NCBI GenBank assembly: GCA_904387375.1
Contig: CAJFLE010000004.1
Coordinates: forward strand, 26,872-90,871
Direction: 5' to 3'
Length of the DNA: 64,000 nt
Origin: Candidatus Protoclostridium gallicola
GTDB taxonomy: Bacteria > Bacillota > Clostridia > Christensenellales > Pumilibacteraceae
This document shows positions 53,032 through 64,000 of this stretch, piece by piece. Made by a program: the position numbers and the translations under genes. How positions within the stretch are numbered: position 1 is the first letter of the stretch; the number at the start of each line of letters is the position of its first letter. The notes below the pieces were generated by a model. The model had not been told where the DNA came from. It was given only the letters and a program-made list of their open reading frames with translations, and did no database searches.

Positions 53032-55527
53032 TCATTCGGCGGTCTCGCCCCCGCCGGCCTCGTCCTCTTCGTAAGGCTGAGCCTTGGCAACGCATACCAC
53101 CTGCCCTTCGCCCTTGACCTTCATCATGCGCACGCCGCGCGTATCGCGAGAGATCTTGGAAATCTCTTTCGCGCGCAGGCGTATGATCGTGCCGTTGTCC
53201 GCGATGAGCATGACGTCCTCGTCCGGCGACACGAGCTTGAGATTGACGAGCTTGCCCGTCTGTTCGTTGAACACGCCCGCCTTGACGCCCTTGCCCGCGC
53301 GGGATTGCAGACGGTATTCGTCGATATCCGTGCGCTTGCCGTAGCCGTACTGCGACACGGTGAGCACCTCGCAGCCGGGATAGACGACGGTCATATCCAC
53401 GACCACTTCGCCCTCGTCCAGTTTCATGGAACGCACGCCCATGGTATCGCGTCCCATCGGACGCACGTCGTCCTCGGAGAAACGTATGCACTTGCCCGAC
53501 GACGACGCGATGAGTATCTCGTCGCGGCCGCCGGTGAACTGCACGCTTATGAGCTCGTCGCCCTCGGCGAGCGCGATCGCGATCTTGCCGCCCTTGCGTA
53601 TCTTGGAGAACTGATCGACGGGCGTTTTCTTTATCATGCCGTGGCGCGTGGCCATCATGAGGTTGCCCTTGGTCTGATCTTCGGTCAGAGGTATGACGGC
53701 GGTGACCTTTTCGTCCTCGGACAGCTGCAGCAGGTTGACTATCGCCCTGCCCCTGGTCGTGCGCGCCGCCTCGGGCACCTCGTACGCCTTTATGCAGTAC
53801 ACGCGGCCCTTGTTCGTGAAGAACATGAGATTGTCGTGCGTGCACGTCGTGAGCATGGTTTCCACGAAGTCCTCTTCCTTGGGCTTGTGCGCGGTAACGC
53901 CCTTGCCGCCGCGGTGCTGAGGTTTATACTCGGTGACGGGAATGCGCTTGATGTAGCCGAAGTGCGTCATGGATACGACGACGTCCTCTTTCTCGATAAG
54001 GTCGCCGATGTCGATCTCGTCGTAGTCTATGCACAGCTCGGTGCGGCGCGGGGTGTTGTACTTATCCTTGATTTCCAGCAGCTCCGTCTTTATTATATCG
54101 AGCACGCGGGCGGGATTTGCGAGTATGTTCTTGTAATCGGCTATCTTCTCTTCCAGTTCGGCGAGTTCGCGGCGCAGCGCGTCCACTTCGAGAGAGGTCA
54201 GGCGGGACAGGCGCATATCGAGTATGGCGTTCGCCTGCTTGTCGGAGAGGTAGAACGTACTCATAAGCTTTTCGGCCGCCTCGTAGCGGTCGCGGCTCGT
54301 CTTGATTATGCGCACGACTTCGTCGATGTTCTCCTGCGCCTTGACGAGGCCTTCGACGATATGCTCGCGCTCCTGCGCCTTTTCGAGGTCGTAGCGCGTG
54401 CGGCGCGTGATTATCTCTTTCTGATGCTCGAGATACCAGTACAGCATCTCGCGCAGGTTGACGATCTTGGGCACGCCGTTGACGAGCGCGAGGAAGATTA
54501 TACCGTCGCTGACCTGCAGATTGGTGTGCTTGTACAGCATATTGAGCACGACCTGCGCCTGCGCGTCGCGCTTGATCTCGATGACTATGCGCATGCCGTC
54601 GCGGTCGGACTCTTCCTTGACGTCGGATATGCCCTCTATCTTCTTGTCCTTGACCAGGTCGGCGATGGACTTTATGAGCAGCGCCTTGTTTACCTGATAA
54701 GGCAATTCGGTCACTATGATGCGCTGACGCGTGCCGCCGCGCTCGGAGGAGTACTCCTCGATCTCGCACTTGGCGCGCATGACTATGCCGCCGCGGCCGG
54801 TGCGGTATGCGCAGCGCACGTTCGCCCTGCCCATGATGAGGCCGCCCGTCGGGAAATCGGGCGCGGGAATGAACTTCATCAGTTCGTCCACCGTGATGTC
54901 GGGATTGTCGATGAGCGCGCATACGCCGTCGATGACCTCGCCGAGGTTGTGCGGCGGAATGTTCGTCGCCATACCGACGGCGATACCGTCGGAGCCGTTG
55001 ACGAGCAGATTGGGGAAACGCGCGGGCAGCACGGTAGGCTCTTCCAGCGTTTCGTCGAAGTTGCCCTGCCAGTCCACCGTTTCCTTGTCGATGTCGCGCA
55101 GCATCTCGCTGGCGATCTTGGACAGGCGCGCTTCGGTGTATCGCATCGCGGCGGCGGGGTCGCCGTCCACCGAGCCGAAGTTGCCCTGTCCGTCCACGAG
55201 CGGTTCTCTTATCGAGAAATCCTGCGCGAGGCGGACGAGCGCGTCGTACACCGAGATGTCGCCGTGGGGATGATATTTACCGAGGACGTCGCCGACTATT
55301 CTCGCGCACTTGCGGTACGGCTTGTCGGCGGTGACGCCCAGTTCGTTCATCGCATAGAGTATGCGGCGGTGTACGGGTTTGAGACCGTCGCGCACGTCGG
55401 GTATCGCACGCGAAACGTTGACCGCCATCGCATACGCGATGAACGACTGTTTCATTTCGTCGTTGAGGTTTACGTGGAGATATTTGGTATTATCGGGCAC
55501 TCTCGCCCTTTCGTCGTTTTTCTTCAT
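53032..55527 (-). CDS. gyrA: DNA gyrase subunit A
   Basis: An 831-residue GyrA. The winged-helix core has [11 protein letters not shown], the quinolone region [17 protein letters not shown], and the catalytic Tyr in [11 protein letters not shown]. The C-terminal domain has six beta-pinwheel blades and a GyrA-box-like QHRGGKGV. The residue equivalent to E. coli Ser83 is Ile, with the Asp87 equivalent kept. It introduces negative supercoils with GyrB, whose gene ends 8 bp upstream. The C-terminal end is Glu/Gly-rich. Confidence 0.98.
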   Translation of the reverse strand: MKKNDERARVPDNTKYLHVNLNDEMKQSFIAYAMAVNVSRAIPDVRDGLKPVHRRILYAMNELGVTADKPYRKCARIVGDVLGKYHPHGDISVYDALVRLAQDFSIREPLVDGQGNFGSVDGDPAAAMRYTEARLSKIASEMLRDIDKETVDWQGNFDETLEEPTVLPARFPNLLVNGSDGIAVGMATNIPPHNLGEVIDGVCALIDNPDITVDELMKFIPAPDFPTGGLIMGRANVRCAYRTGRGGIVMRAKCEIEEYSSERGGTRQRIIVTELPYQVNKALLIKSIADLVKDKKIEGISDVKEESDRDGMRIVIEIKRDAQAQVVLNMLYKHTNLQVSDGIIFLALVNGVPKIVNLREMLYWYLEHQKEIITRRTRYDLEKAQEREHIVEGLVKAQENIDEVVRIIKTSRDRYEAAEKLMSTFYLSDKQANAILDMRLSRLTSLEVDALRRELAELEEKIADYKNILANPARVLDIIKTELLEIKDKYNTPRRTELCIDYDEIDIGDLIEKEDVVVSMTHFGYIKRIPVTEYKPQHRGGKGVTAHKPKEEDFVETMLTTCTHDNLMFFTNKGRVYCIKAYEVPEAARTTRGRAIVNLLQLSEDEKVTAVIPLTEDQTKGNLMMATRHGMIKKTPVDQFSKIRKGGKIAIALAEGDELISVQFTGGRDEILIASSSGKCIRFSEDDVRPMGRDTMGVRSMKLDEGEVVVDMTVVYPGCEVLTVSQYGYGKRTDIDEYRLQSRAGKGVKAGVFNEQTGKLVNLKLVSPDEDVMLIADNGTIIRLRAKEISKISRDTRGVRMMKVKGEGQVVCVAKAQPYEEDEAGGGETAE

Positions 55528-55535
55528 AATTCACC

Positions 55536-57488
<1,953 letters not shown>

Positions 57489-57623
57489 TCATTATAGCAT
57501 TTTTGCGCGGAAAAATAAAGCGTTTTTTGCAGTTTTACCGAAATTTAACGGTTTTTTATCCGGCGCGGTGCGCCGTAACGCCTTAAAATGCGCCTCTGAG
57601 GCGATTTACCCCGTTTTCGATAG

Positions 57624-57648
57624 AAAAAGCCGCGTCGTCAAACGCGGC
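57624..57648 (-). terminator. Terminator after mnmE
   Basis: GCCGCG-tttgacga-CGCGGC followed by TTTTT on the minus strand, between mnmE and the gyrB promoter. Confidence 0.7.
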
Positions 57649-57668
57649 CTTAAAGGCGATTTTTTATT

Positions 57669-58982
57669 TTACTTACCCACGCAGAAGCGGGAGAATATGC
57701 TGTCGAGCACGTCGTCCGTCGCGCTTGCGCCAGTGATGCCTCCGAGAAGGTGCAGCGCGCGGCGCAGATCGACGAGCACGCAGTCGGGCGTCGCGGAGCC
57801 GAGAGAATCCAGACCCTCGGACAGCGCGGAAAGCGCGGCGAGCGCCAGTTCGTAGTGCCGCGCCCCGGTGAGCATACCGCCGTCAGCGGAGACGCCCTCT
57901 CCCAACGCCGCTTCGTATATTTTTTCGCACAGATCCTCTATGCCCTCGCCGGTCAGCGCGGACACGCATACCCCGCCTGTCGGACGGTCGGGCGACGCGT
58001 CCGTCTTGTTATACACCTCGATGACCGTGCCCGTCGTTTCGGTCTCGGCAGGCGCGGGGCGGGTCAGATCGGTGACGCGCAGCACTATGTGCGCGGTCTT
58101 TGCCGCTTCGGCGCTGCGTTTTACCCCGGCGCGTTCCGCCTCGTCCTCGGCGGCGCGCAGACCGGCGGTATCCACGAGCGTGAACAGTACGCCGCGGTAT
58201 TCGTACGACTCTTCCACGGTGTCGCGCGTCGTGCCGGCGTTCGCGGTCACGATGGCGCGCTCGCGGCCGAGCAGGCGGTTGAGCAGGCTGCTCTTGCCCG
58301 CGTTGGGCACGCCTATTATGGCGACCTTGACGCCGCCTCGCACCTTCTCGCCGGCGTCGTAGGTGGCGACCAGCGCCTCCAGCCTGCCGCGGGCTGCGGT
58401 CAGTTTTTCACGCGCCTCCGCTTCCGTCTGCTCCTCGACGTCCTCCTCGGGATAGTCTATCGCAGCCTCGAAGGCGCTTACGACGTCGAGAATGAGATTA
58501 TAGATATAAGCGACGTCGGCGCTCAGTCTGCCGCGCATGGCGTCGTACGCGGCGTTTATCTGCGCCTGCGACTGGGCGGCTATCATGTCGCCGACGGCTT
58601 CCGCTTCGTCGAGGGTGAGCTTGCCGCCGAGAAAGGCGCGGCGGGTGAATTCGCCTGGCTGGGCGGCGCGGGCGCCGCAGGCGATGAAGCCGCGGATTAT
58701 GCGTGCGGCTATTTCGGGTGAGCCGTGGCAGTGCACTTCCGACATATCCTCGCTGGTATAGCTTCTGGGCGCGCGGAAAATCACCGCCATGACCTTATCG
58801 CGTATGCCGTCCGCGCTTATCTCGCCGAGCGTGAGCATGTTGGGCGTCATCTCCGCGCCTCCGAACGGGCGGAACAGACTGCGCAGCATCTCGTGCGCGC
58901 CGCCGCCCGACACTCTTATTATCGCTATCGCGCCCCTGCCCGCGGGCGTGGACAGCGCGACTATGGTATCTCCGTTGTTCAT
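57669..58982 (-). CDS. mnmE: tRNA U34 modification GTPase MnmE
   Basis: A 437-residue GTPase that with MnmG installs the 5-carboxymethylaminomethyl group on wobble uridine. The N-terminal folate-binding domain begins DTIVALSTPAGRGAIAIIRVSG. The G domain has GVPNAGKSSLLNRLLG, GTTRDT and DTAGLR. The C-terminus ends FCVGK with the catalytic Cys. mnmG is not in the window. The ATG at 58982 lies six bases after a TATAAT (58994-58989), so the mRNA is probably leaderless; the -35 (TTGCGC) is weaker, with an 18-bp spacer. Confidence 0.96.
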   Translation of the reverse strand: MNNGDTIVALSTPAGRGAIAIIRVSGGGAHEMLRSLFRPFGGAEMTPNMLTLGEISADGIRDKVMAVIFRAPRSYTSEDMSEVHCHGSPEIAARIIRGFIACGARAAQPGEFTRRAFLGGKLTLDEAEAVGDMIAAQSQAQINAAYDAMRGRLSADVAYIYNLILDVVSAFEAAIDYPEEDVEEQTEAEAREKLTAARGRLEALVATYDAGEKVRGGVKVAIIGVPNAGKSSLLNRLLGRERAIVTANAGTTRDTVEESYEYRGVLFTLVDTAGLRAAEDEAERAGVKRSAEAAKTAHIVLRVTDLTRPAPAETETTGTVIEVYNKTDASPDRPTGGVCVSALTGEGIEDLCEKIYEAALGEGVSADGGMLTGARHYELALAALSALSEGLDSLGSATPDCVLVDLRRALHLLGGITGASATDDVLDSIFSRFCVGK

Positions 58983-59097
58983 ATACGCATTATATCACGG
59001 CTGGGCGCACCCGCGCAACGTTTTCGGCACGGTAAGCAAAAAAAGAACGGCCGCGCCGCATGGCGAAGCCGTTTTATGTAATGAGCGTTGCAAATAT

Positions 59098-59946
59098 TCA
59101 GGCGGTCGTGTCGGACGAAGTGTCGGACGACGAGTCGGACGAAGTATCGCCCGTGCCGGAATCCGAATCCGTATCGCCGCTGCCGTCGCCGGTGGTATCG
59201 CCCGTGCCGTCGTCAGTACCGTCGTCAGTCGTATCGTCGTCGGTAGTGTCGTCCTCATCCTCTTCGGGCGCCGCAGGCACGTCGAATACATCGTCGAGCA
59301 TGTCTATGAAGTCGCTGGTCTTGGCGCCGAAACGTACGGTATAATAATCCTTGGACGCTATGCCGAAGTCGTCGGACGAACCGTGCACGTCGCTGTCGAG
59401 ATAAGCGTACGCGGTGATGTTTCTCACCCACTCGCTGTCCTCGGCAAGCGTGAACATAACGGTATCGTATTCCTGCGTAACCGTTTTGCCCGAATCGTCC
59501 ACAAGCGTCATCGTCTTGATCTCATTGAAACGAATAACGACGGAATAACCGGTAGTATCGCCGCTTATGATGCTATCGTATGCGGTGGAGATATCCGATA
59601 CCGACACTCTGCTCGACGCCGCGGTATCGCCCGTCAGTTCAAGGCCGAAGTCGTAATTGAACTGCAGACAGGCGGAAAACAGCGAAAAATTCAGGGTTGC
59701 GAACAGGTCGTCGTAAGTATACAGCCCGCTGTCCTCGCCGTCGCCGACGAGTTTTCCGTTCTCGTCTTCGCCGGGAAGCCGCGTGCCGTCGCGGTATATA
59801 ACGACCGAAGCTCTGTCCTCCAGCCAGCCGTCGCCGTAAGAAGACGGTATTATCGTTATGCTCGCCAGTACGATAACGGCAATAACCGCAAGCACCGCGA
59901 CGGCGCTTACGATTATAGCTATTGCATTTCTCGTTTTGCTTGACAT
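59098..59946 (-). CDS. Membrane-anchored protein with Asp/Thr/Ser-rich tail
   Basis: A 282-residue protein with an N-terminal membrane helix (AIAIIVSAVAVLAVIAVIVLASITII) and an extracytoplasmic domain of about 190 residues (LFATLNFSLFSACLQFNYDFGLEL; VRNITAYAYLDSDVHG). It ends in a low-complexity tail of about 60 residues of Asp, Thr, Ser and Gly (DDTTDDDTTDDGTDDGTGD). No family is recognised. ATG 59946 follows AAAGGATAGATACAACA. It lies between ftsH (27 bp upstream) and mnmE, and probably shares the ftsH transcript. Confidence 0.6.
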   Translation of the reverse strand: MSSKTRNAIAIIVSAVAVLAVIAVIVLASITIIPSSYGDGWLEDRASVVIYRDGTRLPGEDENGKLVGDGEDSGLYTYDDLFATLNFSLFSACLQFNYDFGLELTGDTAASSRVSVSDISTAYDSIISGDTTGYSVVIRFNEIKTMTLVDDSGKTVTQEYDTVMFTLAEDSEWVRNITAYAYLDSDVHGSSDDFGIASKDYYTVRFGAKTSDFIDMLDDVFDVPAAPEEDEDDTTDDDTTDDGTDDGTGDTTGDGSGDTDSDSGTGDTSSDSSSDTSSDTTA

Positions 59947-59973
59947 TGTTGTATCTATCCTTTGTCCGTATCT

Positions 59974-62064
59974 TTATTCAGCGCCGCCTTCCGGTTTTTC
60001 CGTACTGTCAGTACTCTGTCCGGACTCCCCGCTAAGACGCGCGCGGAGCGCTTCGCTTTCCTTTTTGTGTTTTTCGCCGAAGTTGCGGTAAGTGCGCTCG
60101 TCGATGATCTTGATCACCTCTTCCGCGCTCTTGCCTTCCATTATCATTTCGAACTCTTCGGCGTAAACGGTCTCGCGTTCGATGAGCACGCGCACAAGCG
60201 TGTCGAGCAGCGGCCTGTTCTCGCGCACGATCTTGACCGCGAGCTGATGCCCGTCCTCGACGAATTTGTGCACCTGCTCGTCGATCTTCGCCGCGGTGGC
60301 GTCGCTGTAGCTGTGGCTGGAACCGTAGTCGCGGCCGAGGAACACTTCCTTGTCGCCGCCGTAATATATCGGGCCGACGTCGGACATGCCCCATTCCGTG
60401 ACCATCTTCTTCGCGAGGTTGGTCGCCTGCTGTATGTCGCCGGACGCGCCCGCGGAGATGTCCTGTATAACGACCTCTTCCGCGGCTCTGCCGCCCATGG
60501 TCATGGCAATCTGAGCCGTGAGCTTTTTATACGTGATATGATCGTCGTCGTTATCCGGACGGCTGAGCGTATAGCCGGCGGCGTTGCCTCTCGGAATGAT
60601 GGACACTTCCTGCACTGGATCGCAGTACGGCGCGAGCTTCTTGCCGACTACGGCGTGACCCGCTTCGTGATACGCGGTGATGCGTTTGTCGACCTCCGTG
60701 ACGAGACGTGACTTCTTCTGAGGGCCGAGTATGACCTTGTCGATAGCCTCGTACACGTCCTCCATAATGATCTGCGTTCTGTTGTTGCGGGCGCAGAGTA
60801 TCGCCGCCTCGTTGAGGAGGTTCGCGATCTCGGCGCCGGTGAAACCGGACGTCATGCGCGCGAGCACCTGGAAGTCAATGTCAGGGCTCATGGGTTTGTT
60901 GCGCGCGTGCACGCGGAAGATCGCCTCCCTGCCGCGCACGTCGGGTATGTGAACGTATATCTGTCTGTCGAAACGGCCGGGACGCATGAGCGCGGGATCG
61001 AGTATGTCCGCGCGGTTGGTCGCCGCCATGACGATTATGGCTTCGTTGGTTTCGAAACCGTCCATCTGCACGAGCAGCTGGTTGAGCGTCTGCTCCCTCT
61101 CGTCGTGACCGCCGCCGAGGCCCGCGCCTCTCTGACGGCCGACGGCGTCTATCTCGTCGATGAATATTATGCAGGGCTGATTTTTCTTGGCCTGCGCGAA
61201 CAGATCGCGCACGCGGCTCGCGCCCACGCCGACGTACATTTCCACGAAGTCGGAACCGGAGATGGAGAAGAAAGGCACGTTCGCCTCGCCCGCCACCGCT
61301 TTCGCGAACAGCGTTTTACCTGTGCCGGGAGGTCCCACGAGCAGCACGCCCTTGGGCACTCTCGCGCCCACGCCGGCGAACTTGCCGGGAGTTTTGAGGA
61401 AGTCGACGATCTCCGCCAGCTCCTCTTTTTCTTCCTCGGCGCCCGCGACGTCGGTAAAGCGCACTTTGAGCGACGACTGCACGTTGGCCTTGGACTTGCC
61501 GAAGTCGTTGGCTACGTTGCCGCCTCCGCGCATGGAACGGAACACCATGACCATGAACACTATCATGACGATGAGCATCATGGCCGGGAATACATAGTCC
61601 ATGACGGAAACGCCGTAGCGGTTGCTTTCGGTATACAGTATGACCCTGCCGCTGCTTGCCCACTCGGTGTAATCGGAATCGATATAAATATTGTAACCGC
61701 GCGTACTTTCGACGTATGACTGCCATGCCGCCGTTTTTTCCTCGTCGGTCAGCGTCGAATCGCTCGACGAAAGTTCGGCCGCGAGCCGGACTCCGTAGTT
61801 ATAGTTGTCGAGTTTGTTCTGATCGCTGTTGTCGATATTGTACAGATACACGACATAATTACGGTTGCCCGAACGGAACGTCCAGGTATCGTTGCTGATA
61901 TTCAGCGAATCGGACTCTATCTGGTGCTCGTAGAGATAATCGTTATAGAAGGAATCGCTGTCTATCGTAGTCGCGCGGTTCGCAGTCACGATGATAATAG
62001 CGACAATTCCTATGATCGCCACGAACGCAAGTAATGCTATAAGTCCTTTGGTACTTGATTTCAA
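59974..62064 (-). CDS. ftsH: ATP-dependent zinc metalloprotease FtsH
   Basis: A 696-residue membrane AAA protease that degrades unstable membrane and cytosolic proteins. Two helices ([20 protein letters not shown] and [21 protein letters not shown] in pieces) flank an external domain of about 130 residues, somewhat larger than usual. Walker A GPPGTGKT, Walker [16 protein letters not shown], the arginine-finger region and zinc motif HEAGH are intact. The start is TTG 62064 behind CGGAGAACCATA. A TATAAT lies at 62100-62095. Confidence 0.97.
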   Translation of the reverse strand: MKSSTKGLIALLAFVAIIGIVAIIIVTANRATTIDSDSFYNDYLYEHQIESDSLNISNDTWTFRSGNRNYVVYLYNIDNSDQNKLDNYNYGVRLAAELSSSDSTLTDEEKTAAWQSYVESTRGYNIYIDSDYTEWASSGRVILYTESNRYGVSVMDYVFPAMMLIVMIVFMVMVFRSMRGGGNVANDFGKSKANVQSSLKVRFTDVAGAEEEKEELAEIVDFLKTPGKFAGVGARVPKGVLLVGPPGTGKTLFAKAVAGEANVPFFSISGSDFVEMYVGVGASRVRDLFAQAKKNQPCIIFIDEIDAVGRQRGAGLGGGHDEREQTLNQLLVQMDGFETNEAIIVMAATNRADILDPALMRPGRFDRQIYVHIPDVRGREAIFRVHARNKPMSPDIDFQVLARMTSGFTGAEIANLLNEAAILCARNNRTQIIMEDVYEAIDKVILGPQKKSRLVTEVDKRITAYHEAGHAVVGKKLAPYCDPVQEVSIIPRGNAAGYTLSRPDNDDDHITYKKLTAQIAMTMGGRAAEEVVIQDISAGASGDIQQATNLAKKMVTEWGMSDVGPIYYGGDKEVFLGRDYGSSHSYSDATAAKIDEQVHKFVEDGHQLAVKIVRENRPLLDTLVRVLIERETVYAEEFEMIMEGKSAEEVIKIIDERTYRNFGEKHKKESEALRARLSGESGQSTDSTEKPEGGAE

Positions 62065-62164
62065 TATGGTTCTCCGTTTTGACTATGCTATAGTATTATA
62101 GCACAGCAATGAAAAAAATTACAACTGTTTTCGGTCATATTTTCACCGGGAACCGCGTCCCCGG

Positions 62165-62902
62165 TCAGATATATTCCACTTTTTCCAGGTACAGCGCCTG
62201 CGGAGGGGCTATATCCGGCACCAGCGTGCGGTCGCCGTTTTCCAGCGCGCGGGCGATTTCCGAGCCGTCGGAATACCCTTTGCCGACGCGCACAAGCGCT
62301 CCCGCCATAATCCGCACCATGTTGTACAGAAAGCCGCTGCCCGTGATGCGGAACACGACGGAACAGCCCTCCTCGGCCACAGACGACGAAAACACTTCGC
62401 GCACCGTCGTCTTTGCCGACGAGCCGCTCGACATGAACGCCGAAAAATCGTGCACTCCCACAAACAGCCGCGCGCATTCGTCCATTCTTCCGACGTCGAC
62501 CGGGCCGACGAACAGTTCGCGCGTGCGGCGAAGCGGGTTTTCGACGGCGCCGGTATACATACGGTAGGCGTACGTCTTGCGCTTCGCGGACTTCCGCGCG
62601 TCGAAAGCCTGCGGAACTTCCTCGCATGACACGACGCGTATATCCCCGGGCAGCCAGTGGTTCAGCGCCGCGACGTAACGTTCCGGCGGCAGATCCTTGG
62701 CGCTGTCGAAGTGCGCCGTCTGGCCGAGCGCATGCACGCCCTCGTCCGTCCTGCCGCTTGCGGTGACCGACGTTGCGGTTCCGGTCACGCGCGCCGCCGC
62801 GGATTCCACCGCCGCCTGCACGGTCGCGGGCTGATGCGGCTGCTTCTGCCAGCCGTGGTACGCCCCGCCGTCGTATTGAATAACGATCTTATATCTTTTC
62901 AT
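62165..62902 (-). CDS. truA: tRNA pseudouridine synthase A
   Basis: A 245-residue enzyme making pseudouridine at positions 38-40 of tRNA. It has IQYDGGAYHGWQKQ at the start, the catalytic Asp in SGRTDEGVHALGQ, KRKTYAYR and the late GSGFLYNMVRIMAG. Typical length. The ATG at 62902 has no good Shine-Dalgarno. It follows ecfT by 78 bp, matching the common Firmicutes order of ecfT followed by truA. Confidence 0.95.
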   Translation of the reverse strand: MKRYKIVIQYDGGAYHGWQKQPHQPATVQAAVESAAARVTGTATSVTASGRTDEGVHALGQTAHFDSAKDLPPERYVAALNHWLPGDIRVVSCEEVPQAFDARKSAKRKTYAYRMYTGAVENPLRRTRELFVGPVDVGRMDECARLFVGVHDFSAFMSSGSSAKTTVREVFSSSVAEEGCSVVFRITGSGFLYNMVRIMAGALVRVGKGYSDGSEIARALENGDRTLVPDIAPPQALYLEKVEYI

Positions 62903-62980
62903 TCAATTTTCGTTGATATTACATTATTCGGATTAAACATATATTAAAATGCCGCGTAAAATCTTTGCCCGACGGCAATT

Positions 62981-63844
62981 TCAGCACACGAGAAAAGCGT
63001 TCACCCACTCCCACTGCCACCAGTTGTAAGCGCATACCAGCACGAAGAAGAGCAGCGCCGCCATGAGCAGCATAGCGATTATATCGCCGGCGCGGTATTT
63101 CATGACTTTCATTTTCGTCCTGCCCGTGGCTCCGCGGTAGCAGCGCGACTCCATGGCGTCGGAAAGTTCATCGGCGCGTTTGAACGACGACACGAACAGC
63201 GGAACGAGCACGGGCAGCAGCGCGGTTGCGCGTTTGAATATGTTGCCGTGGTCGAAGCTCGCGCCCCTCGCCTTCTGCGCGTTCATAATCTTTTCCGTTT
63301 CATCCATGAGAGTGGGCACGAACCGGAGCGCGATGGACATTATCATCGTGAACGCGTGAACGGGAAGATGTATGACTTTGAGAGGGCGGAGCAGATGTTC
63401 TATCGCGTCCGTGAGCGCGACGGGCGTGGTCGTAAGCGTCAGCATCGTCGGACCGAGCACGAGCAGCAGCAGACGGCACGCGAGCCGTCCGGCGTTCAGC
63501 AGTCCGGTGCCGGTGATATAGAACGGCCCCCAGTTGAGGTAGAATCCGAATGTCGCCAGCTCGTATTCCTCTCCGCCGCCGCGGTTGAGCAGCACTGTTA
63601 TTATAAACGTGAAAATGAGCAGGAAAATTATCGCCCGCACGCTTCTGAGCACTTTAAGGGGCGGCACGCGCGACATGAGCACAACCGCGACCAGGCAGAG
63701 GGCGATGACTCCGTATACGACGTAATGGTTGACAAAAAACATCATCACGATATATGCGATCGTAATGAGCAGTTTCGCCCTCGCGTCCATTCTGTGTATG
63801 GGCGAGTCCACGGGATAAATTTGTCCGAAACTTACGTCTTTCAC
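62981..63844 (-). CDS. ecfT: ECF transporter T component
   Basis: A 287-residue energy-coupling membrane protein. It begins VKDVSFGQIYPVDSPIHRMDARAKLL and has six to seven hydrophobic segments. The two coupling motifs that contact the EcfA ATPases are AQKARGASFD and ESRCYRGATGRTK. The GTG at 63844 was chosen because of AAGGA five bases upstream and because the family start is FGxYxPxxSxxHxxD; longer in-frame starts add unrelated sequence. ecfA genes would lie beyond the right edge. It may power the S component at 30908. Confidence 0.92.
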   Translation of the reverse strand: MKDVSFGQIYPVDSPIHRMDARAKLLITIAYIVMMFFVNHYVVYGVIALCLVAVVLMSRVPPLKVLRSVRAIIFLLIFTFIITVLLNRGGGEEYELATFGFYLNWGPFYITGTGLLNAGRLACRLLLLVLGPTMLTLTTTPVALTDAIEHLLRPLKVIHLPVHAFTMIMSIALRFVPTLMDETEKIMNAQKARGASFDHGNIFKRATALLPVLVPLFVSSFKRADELSDAMESRCYRGATGRTKMKVMKYRAGDIIAMLLMAALLFFVLVCAYNWWQWEWVNAFLVC

Positions 63845-64000
63845 CCTGTTCCTTAGCGCACCGCTAACGCTTGATTTTCGCGCCGATTGCGACACTGCGC
63901 GTAAAAATTTTAACAAATTTTTTGTGCTCGTGTCGGCGCGAACGCCAACGGAACTCGGCACAGCCTGTGCCTCGTTGTATTTTATTCAAGACAACAATGT

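Noticed and set aside
63864..64000. Open frame at the right edge as the C-terminus of ecfA
   Set aside because: The 45 visible residues are basic and do not resemble the end of an EcfA ATPase or of ribosomal protein L17, so it cannot be supported.

Overview
The window looks like a chromosomal segment of an anaerobic, GC-rich Gram-positive bacterium of the Clostridia type, probably a gut lineage. This is an inference from gene content: an A-type flavodiiron protein next to rubredoxin, an ECF transporter T component beside truA, an HrcA-type CIRCE site at hsp20, a Gly-X-Y collagen-like lipoprotein, many lipobox proteins and standard TTGACA-N17-TATAAT promoters. No rRNA or tRNA gene and no CRISPR array was seen.

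Layout. 1-2978 is the edge of a prophage packaging module (portal, two small proteins, terminase large subunit) transcribed leftwards. 3046-4664 holds two membrane or surface genes on the plus strand. 4755-9359 carries a large collagen/beta-helix lipoprotein whose promoter spacer contains a nine-base G tract, then a sirtuin and a small XRE regulator. 9491-19017 has DUF445, a Cys/Pro-rich mini-protein, ilvC, a P-type cation ATPase behind a probable yybP-ykoY manganese riboswitch, and a fused ABC ATPase-permease. 19047-25289 holds uracil salvage (uraA-upp), a DMT exporter and an amino-acid ABC importer with a CsoR-family regulator. 25533-31426 holds the flavodiiron/rubredoxin pair, HAD phosphatases, a radical SAM protein and a DUF4430 lipoprotein plus ECF S component. 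31416-35210 is metF, a MetH activation-domain protein and a B12-dependent MetH lacking that domain. 35240-47129 is a mixed region: AAA ATPase, HTH pair, htpG, YbjN-like pair, hsp20, dusB-mazG-copA and mscS. 47316-49548 is an amidohydrolase and an alpha/beta hydrolase. 49558-52588 is an AT-rich two-gene island bounded by near-identical 44-bp direct repeats. 52603-63844 is a housekeeping block, read leftwards: ecfT, truA, ftsH, a membrane protein, mnmE, gyrB, gyrA and a small membrane protein.

How genes work together. The DUF4430 lipoprotein and ECF S component probably bring corrinoid to the neighbouring split MetH, with EcfT as a candidate partner; metF supplies methyl-THF. The flavodiiron protein and rubredoxin form an O2/NO reduction pair. 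uraA and upp form uracil uptake and salvage. copA, mazG and dusB are translationally coupled.

Most unusual signals. (1) The repeat-bounded island carries an XRE-HTH protein with a C-terminal HEPN-like R-x4-H motif and an unknown partner; it is my best candidate for an undescribed system. (2) The G tract between -35 and -10 of the collagen-like gene suggests phase variation. (3) At least eight genes have the start codon 6-8 nt after a -10 box, so leaderless mRNAs appear common here. (4) The copA interdomain linker is built from a DNA repeat read in different frames.
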